From assembly GCA_037179385.1 (NCBI GenBank), contig CM074196.1, forward strand, positions 29,719,986 to 29,783,985: a stretch of 64,000 nt of DNA, given 5' to 3'. A program made the position numbers and the translations under genes. The stretch comes from Holothuria scabra. Its lineage: Eukaryota > Echinodermata > Holothuroidea > Aspidochirotida > Holothuriidae. Under the pieces are notes generated by a model. The model had not been told where the DNA came from. It did not search any database and saw nothing but the letters and a program-made list of their open reading frames with translations. Of this stretch, positions 1 through 12,333 are shown piece by piece; the stretch's first letter is position 1, and each line of letters begins with the position of its first letter.

Positions 1-288
1 TTGAAATCATGGAATCTGAATTTTCCCTTCCATGGTGTGAGCATGATGTTCTAGAATTTTTGTCTTGGAATTCTTGGCACCCTTTTGCATGTATTTGCAT
101 GTCCTTATTTGTGATGAACTCATCAACTGTGAGACTCACTCTCATTACCCTGGGAGAGGCCAATGGGCATTAGGAGCTTTTAGCACTTTTGTGCCTTGAC
201 CCAACATTTCAAAGACCTTCATGCACATTTCCAATAAAAAAAAGTTGTGAAATGAAAAAAGTTGTGTCACAACTTTGACGTGCATGTG

Positions 289-833
289 GCCTGCTGTAAG
301 CAGGCTATTGTGTGTGCATTTCACTAGATTCTGCTTCATTCAAAAATCCAAAAATCCTACTTTGGCTACTATAAATAATACTATACGAGTCTTTCAACAA
401 CTTCAGTGCTATGCAGTCAACGTTTCCAACTAAGTTACATGGCAAACCTACGGTATACAATAGTCTGCCAACTTTCTATCGAATCTCCTTTTCAACCACC
501 AAAAGTGACGTCACGACAAAAATTGAAATACTGAATTATATCTCGCGTAATAGGTAATATATGTGCATCAAATGGACAGCCTGGTACACAATTGCCACCT
601 ACAAAAGCTAATTAGGTTGTTTGCCATTCGTTGTATCAACAAAAATACGCTATTTATATTTGGTTGGTGTTCCACCTGACCATCTCATGTTTACTAACTC
701 CTCCCTCAAATTGCAGGATTCCTATAAATGGAAACTGGATAAGGTTTGCAGACTCTGTATACTATATAGAGACCTGGTTGTAGCATGATTCTGAGAGAGC
801 TCTATCTTTCTACAGAGTATGCTCCGCAGGCTA
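289..833. repeat. Dispersed repeat A, copy 1 (about 545 bp)
   Basis: This segment aligns along its whole length with 4664-5209, at roughly three quarters identity by eye. It begins with a short self-complementary end (CTGCTGTAAGCAGG) and finishes with GCTCCGCAGGCTA. The reverse complement of that finish resembles the start, as expected of a non-autonomous element with short palindromic termini. The short ORFs inside it differ between the copies and are not coding. No superfamily is assigned. Confidence 0.75.
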
Positions 834-1065
834 ATGTGCATGATGCATGTTTGACCCATCACCACTAGTACTGCCCAGTTGTAAAAGGGTTTGTGTCTTA
901 CAATCAATAGGTGAATAACAAATGTAAGGATACATGCTTGGTGAGAAGACTAGCCAATGTTATGAGGAAAATTTGTTTGAAGGTAGCATTTTTAATTTCT
1001 TTCAAGGTTTTAGATGTATCCTTCTAGAAGACCTTTTATTTGCTAGTTAAGAGAACAATAGCATC

Positions 1066-1316
1066 TATTGATTAGCGCTTATTTTTAGTGACTGTAGGCA
1101 GCCATTAGTGGGGTCCATCAGCCTTTAATCGTCTTCATTTATTGTCTACGTGAATTTTAAATCCTCATATTCAGTGAAGTTAAGAAAATCAAGATACACT
1201 TCAGTGTACAACCAGTCATGGAACAGTTCAGGAAGTAAATTGAAAAATTAAAGGTGATCAACCCCAGGAATGGCCGACTGAAATCAGACCATCAAAATCT
1301 GCCCGGATTTGTCTAT
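1066..1316 (+). repeat. Dispersed repeat B, copy 1 (about 250 bp)
   Basis: It shares long stretches with 14424-14675 (plus) and 11085-11325 (minus). Shared words include GTGGGGTCCATCAGCCTT-like and TGAAATCAGACCATCA-like strings in the same order. The 90-residue ORF starting at 1254 lies partly in this repeat and is not treated as a gene. Confidence 0.75.
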
Positions 1317-1912
1317 ATTCTCACACACCCCACTCATATGATGAACGTTAAGAGAAAAAAAAGTGTAGCCAATGAAGTTAGCAATCATTCACTTGCGCAC
1401 CTAGCAGACCATCTACTATATGTTCTGTTTTCTGAGAAGACAAGGTTGACAAGTATGTTATTATTGGAACAACAACCCAGGAGGTTGTATAACATTGTCT
1501 TAATCAAAGGTTTTATGGTCATGTGATCATATTCCTGAACTGTTATGTGTTTTCTAATTTATGGTAGTTATAATTCCCAGATTCCATGTAGTGATGGAAA
1601 ATCTGGAAAAAGCATGACAATTTAGAAAGTATTGCAAGGCTTAAAAAAAGTCTTGAAATTCAGGGAAATTGTGTGAAGTCATGGAAATTTTCAGTGACAT
1701 TTTTCCTTTTTCACTTGTTATTATGGAATTGTGTTGTCACTTGAAATGTCAAACTTTATTCTTGGTCTTCAACTCAATTTTATGTAACTTATGTAAAACG
1801 TTAAGAAGAATGCCATGGAAATTCTTTATTTGGTCCCGGGAAAGTCATGGAAAAATCATGAAAATTGATTCCCCAGAAAATGCAGAAAGTGCACCATAAC
1901 TGGGTTTGTACA

Positions 1913-2068
1913 ATAGACCTATTTCCAAATAGCAATTACAAAGGATTGTGGGATAGAGTTTTGGTGTTTGTCATTTTTGTCAATGGCATTTTACTGTAGT
2001 GAAAATTGACGCACACCCAAAACTCTATCCCTTAATTCATTGTAATTGCTATTTGGAAATAGGTCTAT
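1913..2068. mobile_element. Short MITE with about 54-bp terminal inverted repeats
   Basis: The first and last roughly 54 bases are near-perfect reverse complements, both starting ATAGACCTATTTCCAAATAG, with only about 48 bases between them. The 156-bp fold-back structure has no coding capacity. It lies some 350 bp upstream of the terminal exon at 2417, so in the last intron of that unidentified gene. Confidence 0.85.
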
Positions 2069-2416
2069 GACAAAATAACTTTTAAGGACCTTGACTGATA
2101 TTTCCAAGACCATTAAAAATAGTCAGATCCCATATATCTCTCTTTTTTCCAAAAATAATGTATGTGAACATTGAGAAAATCAGAACTACAAGGTCATTTC
2201 CCTGACATTTTCAGGTCTGTTTGAAAAGTTGCTCATTTTCCCAGACTTTCCAGGCCTGGAAATCCAATTGGTGAGAATCTGGGACAAAAAACTATTTAAA
2301 CTACCCTAACAAGGCCTGGAAATTCAGATATCACATTTTTCCTGACTTACCAGGACCTGTGCAAATCCTGCATGAAAATTAATACTGACACATTTTATAC
2401 GGTCATTTTCTTGCAG

Positions 2417-2518
2417 AACGAGGAGCCAATCAATCTCGTGGAGCCCCACCATCTCCGCCAAGACATTAGTGATATGATGTCAGAACATTTTAAAACAGCT
2501 CAGAATGGACAAGCTTGA
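2417..2518 (+). CDS. Terminal exon of an unidentified plus-strand gene
   Basis: A pyrimidine-rich tract ending TTTTCTTGCAG is followed by 33 sense codons and a TGA. The peptide begins NEEPINLVEPHHLRQD and ends FKTAQNGQA. It is mostly polar and acidic-to-neutral and looks like the C-terminal tail of a conserved protein, but I do not recognise the family. Its phase is zero if the acceptor is used as read. No convincing upstream exon is visible between 1 and 2400, so the rest of the gene should lie before this window. The following 1.3 kb has no other coding signal and could hold the 3' UTR; an AATAAA lies near 3858. A chance ORF after a chance acceptor remains possible. Confidence 0.5.
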   Translation, partial: NEEPINLVEPHHLRQDISDMMSEHFKTAQNGQA

Positions 2519-3545
2519 AAATATGAAACTCCTATTGGTGGAAAATTCTAATGAAGCAGCTTTGTGAGTGAGACATTACGAGGAATCAGATATGTTAAAC
2601 TTAAATGTACAGTTGAACGGTGATGACTTTGAAAGACACAAGTGAAAGCAAGGAGGAGGATTTATCTCCTTCTTTGAATTGTTTTGGCTTCAGAAGAATT
2701 TGAAATTGGAAGCTGATAAGGAAGAATGGTCTTCCATGGAAGGACAAATTAATTACTGTTGAGGAGAAAATTATTTCATATGCAATGTACTCCTCATTAA
2801 TAGTTTAGAGACGTATTAATACTCTGGCAGGTTTTGGAGTTACTGCTCAATATTTGAGATAAATTTCTGTCAATGTTTGGCGGGAGTTATTTCCATGAGA
2901 AACTGATAGCAGCATTCAGTCTTAAGAAGTAAGCTTTTTACTTGGAAGCAATATATATCTATATATTATATAACTTTCTATGTGGGATTCGACTCAACTG
3001 AGTGGAGCAAAAGTAGGTTGCAGCTTTCTACGTGTTGGAGAGAAAATTGCCTTCATGATGAAGAAGACGAAAACTGTATGAAATTATGTTGTCATTCCTC
3101 CAAAGTTTGTATGATTTGTACGAAGATGTTTGGAGAATTGTACAGTCCAAACTTGTGAATGTGGATTCACGGCTCCGAAGAATTTTTCAAAAGATGGTGT
3201 AGAGGCCCAGAAGATGCTCAAATGGTATATAAACCAGTGCAACTGTGAAGACATATGTAAAATGGTGGCAAAATTTCACATGAATGGAAAATTTAGAGTA
3301 CAAATTGTGTTTTAAGTTGCAGGAATGCAAGCTACTATGTTATATCCCTAGAAAAATTCTTAGAAATGTAGTTGTCTGTGATTAGTTAATGAAAAATTGG
3401 TTATTAAACTGTAAGGTCCATATTAGAATGGGTACCTTCGTGTGGGATGGGTAAGTTGTACAGCTTTGGCATGATTATTGATTGCCACAAACAGTTGCTG
3501 CACTTTAGTGTTTTATAGTCTTGGTTTAAAGAGCAAGAGTAGTCA
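2519..3545. other. Probable 3' UTR or intergenic sequence, no gene seen
   Basis: AT-rich single-copy-looking sequence follows the stop codon at 2516-2518. Short ORFs here, for example 3130-3315, lack flanking splice signals or recognisable motifs. It may be transcribed as the 3' UTR of the upstream gene, but nothing in the sequence proves this. Confidence 0.3.
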
Positions 3546-3549
3546 ACCC

Positions 3550-3790
3550 ATCTTGAAGCAGTGTAGTAGATTTCCTGTTTTGTGATTGGCTGTTGAGAGT
3601 CATGTGATGACACATTTTCTCTTCAAATGTGAAATTTATGTGAAGTTACAGCTTGGTTTGTCTTGAATATGCAATACTGAAGACGTATAATACGATGAAC
3701 AATCCTTTGAAGAGAAGTAGGGAGAAAATTATGATATTTAGACATGTCCAAACAAGTTTTGGGGGGCTGTTCTTGAACATTCTTATTCTT
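3550..3790 (-). repeat. Dispersed repeat C, copy 1 (inverted)
   Basis: Read on the minus strand, this matches 26607-26830 and 63801-64000. The shared order of words is a CCCCAAACTT-like start, TATTGCATATTCAAG and TCTCAACAGCCA. The two overlapping antisense ORFs here are products of the repeat. Confidence 0.7.
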
Positions 3791-4663
3791 TATGGGGGCA
3801 GAGAATGTAATGGCACTACTGCCAAAATAAGGTGAGTCTTTGTGCATTTTGTTTGGAAATAAAAAATTATTTCAAAAACCTGATTTTTAAAAACTACATA
3901 AAATGTTCCTCAGCTACTTACGTGACTGTGTGTATGCTCTTATAATTTTGGTGAACTATCTGAAAGATCGATTTGGATGATACAACTTTCCCTTGCACCT
4001 GCCACAAGGAAGATTAATTCCCCTGTAATGTTGAGGAAAATGGGGCAAGGTGAAGATGCCCATGTGGGTAGCAGTGCCAAAAAGGTGCTAAAACCATGCT
4101 TAATTACAATACTGTCATAATTCATTGATGTATCCTTCTTATCATGTCTTGCTCATTTGTGAGAACCCTCTTTTGTCCATAACTGCTTTCAGGTGAAAGA
4201 CTTGTTTGTTTTTTGTGTCTGTCCTTTTCGTTCAGCATTTTTTAACATTTTCATATCTGTCTGCCCGAAGAGGGCAATCAGGTCAGTTTTGAGGTTTGTC
4301 TCATAAAGGCTTTGATGCTGTACAGTTCCATTGATTTTTACTGCATCTTCATGGGTTTGTTGTAGAAATTTTGACTCAACCACCAGCATACTACACAACC
4401 AGACATGGAAAGTTTCAAGTTGATTAATGTAAACCCTTCTTCCTCACTTATGTATGAATTTCCTGCTCTTGGTTTTGCTACAACCTTTACTAAATTTTTA
4501 AGTGGTGGTACAGGTGTATAAAGAAGGGGTTCTTCATAGTTGTAAATGTTTTAAAAGATTTCTGGGGCAAGATTTTTGTCATTAATGACAAGTAAAGACA
4601 TTTCCTCCCTTCCTTGTGGAATGTACCAAAACTGTTGAGGGTGGAATTGTGTTGGAGTGGAGT

Positions 4664-5209
4664 TAGTCTGCTGTAAGCAGACTATTGTGTTTGCCTTTCA
4701 ACTACTACATTCAAAAATCAAAATGTTACTTTTGCTACTATATATAGTACTGTTTGAGTCTTTTCGCTTCACTTCTGAGCGGTGGACGTTTCCAGCTAAG
4801 TTACAGGCATACAATGGCCTGCCAACTTTCTATCAAATCTAATTTAGGACCACCAAAAATGATGTCATGAAAATATTGAAATGCTGAATTTATCTCGTGT
4901 AATAGGACATGTATGTGCATCAAATGTACAGCCTGGTACAAATTTTCCATGTACAAAAGCTAACTAGGCTGTTCTTTGTTAGTTGTATCAGTTGCAAGTA
5001 CGAAAATACACTATTCATACTCGTTTCGTGCACCACGTGACCATCTCATGTTTACTAATTCGTCCCTCAAAATGCAGGATTCCTGTAGATGGAATCTGGG
5101 CGAAGAAGGTTTGCAGAATCGGTATATTGTACTGTTTGGAGACCTGGGTGTATTATGATTTTGAGAGAGGGCCATCTTTCAACAACTACAGATTTTGCTC
5201 CGCAGGCTA
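4664..5209. repeat. Dispersed repeat A, copy 2
   Basis: Second, direct-oriented copy of the 289-833 repeat. It starts TAGTCTGCTGTAAGCAGACT, a hairpin by itself, and ends GCTCCGCAGGCTA. The three short ORFs inside it overlap in several frames and are not conserved in the other copy. Confidence 0.75.
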
Positions 5210-5214
5210 GAGTG

Positions 5215-6295
5215 GAGTTGAAGCATAGTGAAAACAGATAGTTTAAGTTGTGTAATAAGGGATGCAAGGATGCAATTCATTTCATTTCCCGTAGCCTTCA
5301 ACTTATGTATTGTGTGTGATCAACCCTTGAAATTATGTTTCACAAAGTTCATTTCTATATTAGAACTACTTTAAAGTATGTAATAGTGTTACTACCTTTT
5401 AATTATTCTTAGAAATTCTCCTTTATTTGTATGCACAGGGTGATATCAGTTCCATAGATTAAAAGTTCATGAATAGAATAGATCATTTGTAAAGTAAAAC
5501 TGAAAATGAAAGGAATTTATTCTGATTTTAATGGTCTGTTAAAATCAGGCTGCGATATCAAAAGGTAACTTTTAGTGGAACTGCATAAGCTCAGTGATAT
5601 GAACTAAGCTGTGAAACCTCATTACTTGCTAATTAAACTGACTATGGATTGAAAACAGGAAATGAGAAGTGAAATGTAAATTTTGTTCCAACTTAAGAAT
5701 CATAATGAGTTACTGAAGGAGTGTTTAGATGTAATTAAGTTGGTCCTAATTTGGGTCTCTTGGATAGCAAATTGAGATGTGGACCTATCTAGGTATGACA
5801 TCCCTTGGCAACAAATTAAAAACAGTTGATTGGCAGCTTTAGCTACTTTATGTGGAGGTCAATGACCAAGGTAGTTTAATATCACAATGTAAATGTTTCT
5901 TTACACTTACTTTTGAAAAGGGGTATTTAACACTTTTGCTTTGAAAGGGGGTCCATCCGGCCACACTGAGCTTTACATTTACATTTGGTATACACACTAA
6001 CAGGTATGTATGGGTTCTGTGAATACTAAGTTTGTATGAAGGCTGCCATTATTTGCATTGGCTATAGCCCAAGAGGGTGCACATATGTAAAAGTATCTCC
6101 TCTTCAAGCCTACATCATATCCTCAACTCCATGATACACTGGGTGGTTTATAAGGAGCTATACCAGGGAGAAGCAGTGCAGTGGTGTTGCAGTGAAACCA
6201 TACGTATCAAGTGGTGGTTAGGTATGGTTTTGCAGTGAAACCACGCTTAGTGAAGGGGTTAATGTACCAAGTCTTGTGTAAACAGTGCCCTTCAT
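5215..6295. other. Intergenic stretch, no gene seen
   Basis: AT-rich sequence with frequent stops in all frames and no splice-flanked ORF. I see no repeat structure beyond short AT runs. Confidence 0.4.
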
Positions 6296-6299
6296 ATGG

Positions 6300-6532
6300 A
6301 AGTTAGAGTTTTACGGCCTAGTTTCTAACCTAATGGTTCAAGTTGAGGCAGCCATGGCCTTTTTTCAGTTGTGGCTCACTGGCTTGTTTTCCCTATACTC
6401 CGGCATCAGGCACAACGGCAGTATGTTCCTTTTTTAGAGTCTTTGGTGTGACTCGACCTGGGAAGCCAACCTGGGCCTTCCTTGTGAGGGGTGGATGCTC
6501 TTACCGTTAGACCAAACACGCGGTCACCCTTT
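6300..6532 (-). mobile_element. tRNA-derived SINE, copy with intact head
   Basis: Read on the minus strand, it begins with a tRNA-like head. An A-box-like TTTGGTCTAACGGTAAGAGC is followed about 40 bases later by a B-box-like CCAGGTTGGCTTCCCAGGTC. A body then ends GGCCGTAAAACTCTAA. The same body recurs at 18380-18530 and 23348-23560. This is a polymerase III retroposon, not a functional tRNA: the acceptor stem is poor and the body continues past the 3' end. Confidence 0.8.
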
Positions 6533-6534
6533 GT

Positions 6535-9227
6535 ATGGGATCATTTCTGATATTGATGTAGGAAGTTAGTATTCATGTATTTGCTAGTACAGGCAAGGAT
6601 TCGTGAGATAGAAGGAACTTCTCAGGTGGTTTCAGTTTAATGTGAGGTAACTCTGTATAAAGTGTCATGTTCAAGATGGCACATGATGCACAATTTTCAA
6701 ATCAGTGTTTGTGCAATAAATTTGGATGAAACAAGTAAAATTGTAAATCTCAAGTGTGCACTGCAGATGAGTTTGGCATTGGTATAACTGGCAACAAATC
6801 CTATATAATAGGAGGGGAGAGTATTCCCCCTGCCCAGATATGGCAGACATAGTGTTTTGTGGGATAAAATGCCACTTATTAGCTACCAAATTTTGGTGGA
6901 AGGCCATTACATCATTTTGATGTGATAGGTTACAGACCTATTTCCTCAGCCCCTTCCTTTCTTCCCCCCCCCCCTTCTTTTGGAGTGGAATGTTATTATA
7001 TATTTGCACATATGGAGTGAGAAAGGAACTAGTATCATTGCTACAACTTTTCTGTAACATGTAAAGCAGACTACCTCCTTTTTGTTGCATTTGTTATTTT
7101 TGAAAATATTTACCACATAATTTAAATGAAAGGGCAATATTTTGATTTCTTTTTGTGCTCTCCTTCTCCACATATCAGGTTCATTGTTATATCTTTATTG
7201 AGTGATACACTTCATGTCTGTACAACACTGAACAAATTATTTGCATTTTTATGAAACTGTGACCTAGTCAAACTTTGTGACTGTGTAACATGTAAATCAG
7301 TTAAACCATCAAGTAGGATATATGCATCTACTGATTACAGGTAGAGTAACCCTACTGGTAGTACTCAGCTAATATACTTTCTTGTGCAGTGAGTACACCA
7401 TACTCTCAGTGTATTCAATGCACAGGTGTTCTGTTTGTGTGTTGGCTTGGCCTTGACTTTCATCTGGAAGGCCTTGAAAGAAGGGCCAAGCAAACATGGC
7501 CTTTTTGGCAGGGTAGTGCTTTTGATTCAAAATAGGTCTTTTGTCATTAATCATGCTAATGAAAAGAATGAGTGTACAATTGTTTTCCTCAATCTATCTC
7601 ATATGCTGCATAAAAGTTCAATGTACAATGGAATGTAGAATGATGGAAAGATTATAGTGCAGAGAATAGGATTTCACAGAGCTATTGTTCCCCATGTTGG
7701 TCCCTTGGTAATAAATCAATGTAATGCTAAAACTGGTTACCCCAATCAGTTACAGAGTATCCCATGGATATTTAACAGAAAGAGAATTCTCACAGAGCAA
7801 AATGGGTTGTCATGGGTTGCTTTTATTTTTTAAACCAAATGGCATGAAGTGTGTTGTTTGGATCAAAACTGTCTTGCCATAGGTTGAGTATGCTGACAAA
7901 GGATATATTATGCCAGGTACAAGCTTTTTTGAATTTGCGTAACTTATGGCCATGCAGTTGATATTAAAATTCTAGGTGGGTCATTCCTCAATATTTTTAA
8001 GATTTGGTTAGAATGGTCAAATTTTTATGAATCAATGCAGCAAGAAATAACTGTGCTTGACTGACATCTCCTTTCTGCATGGCTGACACATTACCCAGTC
8101 AGTAAACTGTGGTTCATCATATGTTACAGTGGCATACAGCTGCATATGTGCATTGCTACATGTAGTAACCATGTGTGTGTAGGTTTTTGATATGCAGTTT
8201 TCCAGTAGTTGATCAAAGTCCCATAGTTCTTGACCAATATTCTTCTGTAAAGAGATGCACTCTGTAGGTCTCATGGCACCAAATCCTCACATTCATGTTT
8301 TGGTCAATAAGGTGTCCTATTCATGTCTCAAGATATGAACATCATGCATGACATCACCTCTCAAGGAGATAAAAAAGAGATGATGTTAGGTTAGAATTTG
8401 AAGGTCTTGAGACTTATGTACATGATATATATACTGTGTGGAATGGGTGCATAGAGTAGCAACCTTCATGCATATGCATTGATCTCAGTTTCAGTAAATG
8501 CTTCATTTACATGATGGACAAAATAATAAAATGAGATGCCTTTTTGCCTTGGCAAACATACAGATATGTCTAGCATTGTACCACCCATAGATGTTGCTGG
8601 AAAGCAATTTAGGGATTAACGAACAACATATATCTCTTTATTTTGAATTTTTAGTACATATCTTCTGTAAGATGGAAGAAAGCATGAGTAAAGTTTAAAT
8701 ATGTTTGTTTCCAATGTGTTAGAGAGTATTGTTATGTACTTAAATCTTTTTTTATTTTGGAGCCTACTGAGTATATTAAAGAACTGGTAGCAGAATTCTG
8801 GTATATAACTGTGCAAATTTCCGTAGGAGTTTTAATACTGCTTTGTTGGCCATGTTTTGTTCTGTTTAATGACAATGTTAGCACTGAAAGTGGCAATGAA
8901 CTAAAATTACTGGACTGGCCCATTCTAAGGAGCCTGGCCATTTAGACCGTACCAATAATCATCTTGTAGTCAAGGGTGGTAACCCCTCCATGCGTATATG
9001 TTCACCCCAACAGAAAATTTCAGTTGCCGTAGACCAAGTACATTTACACGTCTCCCCTCCCCTCTGAAAATTTCACCTGACTCAGTATCTTGCCTACCTA
9101 GAGGCCAGCTGCAAACATTGATGCAATGTTCTCATTTGCAACCTTTCAGTAGAAGCTGATTTTTGGCCTCTAGAAAGTTAGATCTGTACCAAATTAAGAA
9201 TAAAGAAAGTATCAGACAGTAAGCATG
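6535..9227. other. Intergenic stretch, no gene seen
   Basis: About 2.7 kb with no splice-supported ORF and no repeat shared with the rest of the window. It includes a C9 tract near 6966-6974. Confidence 0.4.
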
Positions 9228-9235
9228 GTGTAAAA

Positions 9236-9609
9236 CAGTAGTTCTCAAACTTTTTCAAAATCCCCCCCCCCCCCCCATAAGGCATCCATGACTGATCCAA
9301 AACCCCCCTCCAACCCAACATGCCATCATATTTATATAAGTCTTTGACTGTGAGCTTTTGACTTCCAATTTCCAGCACCAAAATGACCCAAATAAGTTTT
9401 ATATTGGGTAAATTTTTGTCAGTAGTTGCTAAACCTTTCGGGAGAAGACAGTCTGTGTCAACCACTCTGCAACCTCCTAGGTTCCTTTATTGCACGAATG
9501 TATGAGAACCTCCAGGGATCCCCTTGTAAATGCCAATGCCCCCCCTACTGATTGCAAACTCCTCAGCTCCCCCTTGAAACTGTGGTAGGGACCACTTTGA
9601 GAACCACTG
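9236..9609. mobile_element. hAT-type MITE with perfect 8-bp target duplication
   Basis: The ends are inverted repeats: CAGTAGTTCTCAAACTTTTT at the left, and the reverse complement of a right end reading CAGTGGTTCTCAAAGTGG. This is the classic terminus of Charlie-like hAT elements. The octamer GTGTAAAA sits immediately outside both ends (9228-9235 and 9610-9617), as a hAT insertion predicts. The 374-bp interior has a poly-C run and no transposase. The antisense ORF 9178-9465 overlaps it and is not a gene. Confidence 0.92.
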
Positions 9610-9619
9610 GTGTAAAATA

Positions 9620-11080
9620 TAAACTCCTGTCTCCTTAAGAGATAGCAAATAAAATCGTAAACAACAAGAATGTAAGTGCAGTAGTCTGTCTCAATTTCAA
9701 ATTAATTGCCGATTTTTGGTCATGCCACGATTATTTTTTTGTCATATTTAATGTTTCCTTTGATATATTGACTTCATTCCTCCTTTACCTTTGGCAGTGC
9801 AATTATTGTGACTGGTTTGTTTCAGAACTTATGCACTGTGTTTTTTTTTCTTCATTGTTTTCAAATGTACAATTGTTTATATCTTGTTGTTTGGCTACCA
9901 GCATTCCTTTCAGATGGAGTAAGTACTCTGAAAGGAATGGTGTTTAGCCGCACACTCTCCTCATCAATCTCCACATTATAGGTGTATGCTATTATATTGT
10001 GTCTCTATGTGGTTGCTTTAGATGAGGGAAGCCTTTGTAATTTTGTCATTATTTTGTGATCAATAGGGTCGTACATTTTGATAAGAAAAGTTGGCATCAT
10101 TTGGGAGTCTTTGCTAAGTGGTGTTATATGAAAACTATATATTTTCCAAACTTTTTGTACAAAAACTCATCGATTCCAATAATGTATGAAAAATATCCAA
10201 CTGTATGCTTCTGTTACAAAATAATTATGTTTATATCTAAAGGTTTTGGGAAATTAAAGAGAAATTATGTAGATATTACACTTAGCAAAGTATTTCATAT
10301 TGTAAACAAACTTAAGGTTTATTAGGAAACAAAGGTGTGGATCTCACCTCACTCTTTGTAATTAGACCAAACTGTTTACAGTTCCTTTAAAAAAAAGTAA
10401 AAAAGAAAGCAACGAGGACTGTACCAGTGTTTGTACCTTTCTTAAGTTTGATATGATATATGGTTACCTAGAAATGTGAAACACATCAACTTTGTATTAA
10501 ACACAATAATCGTCTTTACAGTTTCCAAAGTAACACACATACCTAAAGGGGCCATACAGGGCTATTTCTCTCACAGGGGGCGGCAACCTTTTGGCCCACT
10601 TCAGTTCCCCAACCAGGGCATAATCAAAGTCTGCCCGATTCAGCAAGGTCTTGGCCAATTGGGGGCCCGCACCCCCGTCCCTTACAGCCATGCTTAAAGG
10701 CCAGTCACACTGCAATGATTTTCAATTTGAAATCTGAAATGGACTTTCTTAAAGCAAACCAACATTTTTTATTCCAACGTTTCTGCCTAGGATAGTAACA
10801 TTGAATGGAGTAATGTCTGAATTTGCCTCTCAATATGACAGCTACATGCAAAAAAGAACTTGTTTGTATTTGGTGAAGGCCCCCTTTTCTAGAGCAAAAG
10901 ATGTTCTTAGCATCTGCTACACAGGCTTATATGGAAAAATCTGCACCATCATTTCAGTAGGGTATCCATTGCTTATCTTGGGCAAATATTCTTCTGGGCA
11001 GACAGCCTTGTAACAATCTTTTCGGCAAAGGACCTCTTCCAGTGACTGGAGGCATTTCCACAGACGAATCTGGACAGAAA
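9620..11080. other. Intergenic stretch, no gene seen
   Basis: AT-rich. The overlapping ORFs at 10476-10715 are in a locally GC-richer patch and lack splice signals. Nothing is recognised. Confidence 0.35.
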
Positions 11081-11084
11081 GTGA

Positions 11085-11325
11085 TGGTCCGATTTCAGTT
11101 TGCCATAACTGGAGTCTATCACCTTCTACTTTTGCAATTTCCTTGTTTATCTGTATCATGGATGGATGTACACTAAATTGTTCACTGATTCCTTTAATTT
11201 CGCTAAATATGAGGTTTTAAAATTCATGTGAACAATAAATTAAGAGAATTTAAGGCTGATGTACCCCACTAATGGCTGGCTACAGTCACTGAACACAAAT
11301 GTTGAATGATCCAATTCATCAATAG
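11085..11325 (-). repeat. Dispersed repeat B, copy 3 (inverted)
   Basis: On the minus strand it follows the two plus-strand copies at 1066 and 14424 word for word over about 240 bases, with moderate divergence. An 80-residue ORF at 10917-11159 on this strand, preceded by a CAG, looks exon-like, but half of it is this repeat. Confidence 0.75.
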
Positions 11326-12175
11326 CCTGTTCCTTTTACCTCTGCCTAAAGTATTTTTTGTATTCCTGATTCCTTTTGAGCTCAGCCCCTCTCCGTTATG
11401 TGGCAGGTACACCCTTCCTATAACCAAGTATAGCAAAGGGCGCTGAGTGATGAATTAACCCTTTTCCAGCTAATATGCTATATTGTGTGTGTGTATGCCT
11501 TAGCGCTGAAGCAATTTACACATACAGAACGTTGTTTATGGGCCTATATGCTGGAGCGTAGTTACGCTAACACTAGGCCTTACATTATTGCAAGTAGTTG
11601 GCAGACTTCGAAACTGGTGTGATCATCTGTATTTTAATCTACTTCCTGCAAATCTTCCACGAATATGTCTGAAAAATAACACATTTCCTCACTTTCATCT
11701 CCCCTATTCATCTCCTAAGTCTCCTAGATTTTAATGATCTTTGAACTTCTGCGCTCTTTTTCATGGGCGCTGCGATTTTGTTTTAAAAGAACATGTACCT
11801 TATACAGCCAACTGTAGTGTAATAGTGCCACCATTAGCTAGCTTATTTTGCTAGCTTTCATATGGTAGGTAGATTGAGGGTTTTTGTGGTATTTTCGTGA
11901 AGGGCTGAGCCTTTCAAAAAATGACTTGCAAAAGTACATAAATGTATGTGCTTAGCTCGCAAAGGATTAACAGCACTTCATTCTAACATCTTCACTGATA
12001 CTTCATCATATGTGGCACTTAGGCAATGAAATGGCTAGTGAGTCCATATTTTATGAGCCTTGCATATATCCCTTCATTCTTTCCTGCCAAAATTCAAAGG
12101 CCAGACACCTTTTTTTCAGAATGGCTATTTCAAGCTCATACAGATAACATTGAGTATACTGTATCATAAATTCCC

Positions 12176-12333
12176 TCATCTTGGTGTGATTCGTAACCGT
12201 GGTGATGTCATTGCTTGTCTTGACTGGGACCTCATCTCCTCAATCTCCCCCATGTTGCTTTTATGAATAGTCTTGTACTGCATTGCCCTTGCCTGTGATC
12301 GTTGGATAATGTTAGCTGAGAGGTGGAGAACTT
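12176..12333 (-). CDS. LRRC46: LRRC46-like exon 7 (terminal)
   Basis: The acceptor is TTCTTTATACAG. It completes a split Glu and then reads VLHLSANIIQRSQARAMQ, a polar basic stretch, and ends SPRLRITPR before TGA. Homology is weaker than in the repeats, but phase, acceptor and composition fit the basic C-terminus of the family. Confidence 0.75.

Noticed and set aside
6445..6532. Functional tRNA gene on the minus strand
   Set aside because: A- and B-box words are present, but the stems pair poorly and the sequence continues into a SINE body shared with other loci.
10917..11159. Exon-like minus-strand ORF preceded by a CAG
   Set aside because: Half of it is dispersed repeat B, present at two other places in different contexts. 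It has no good donor and no family match.
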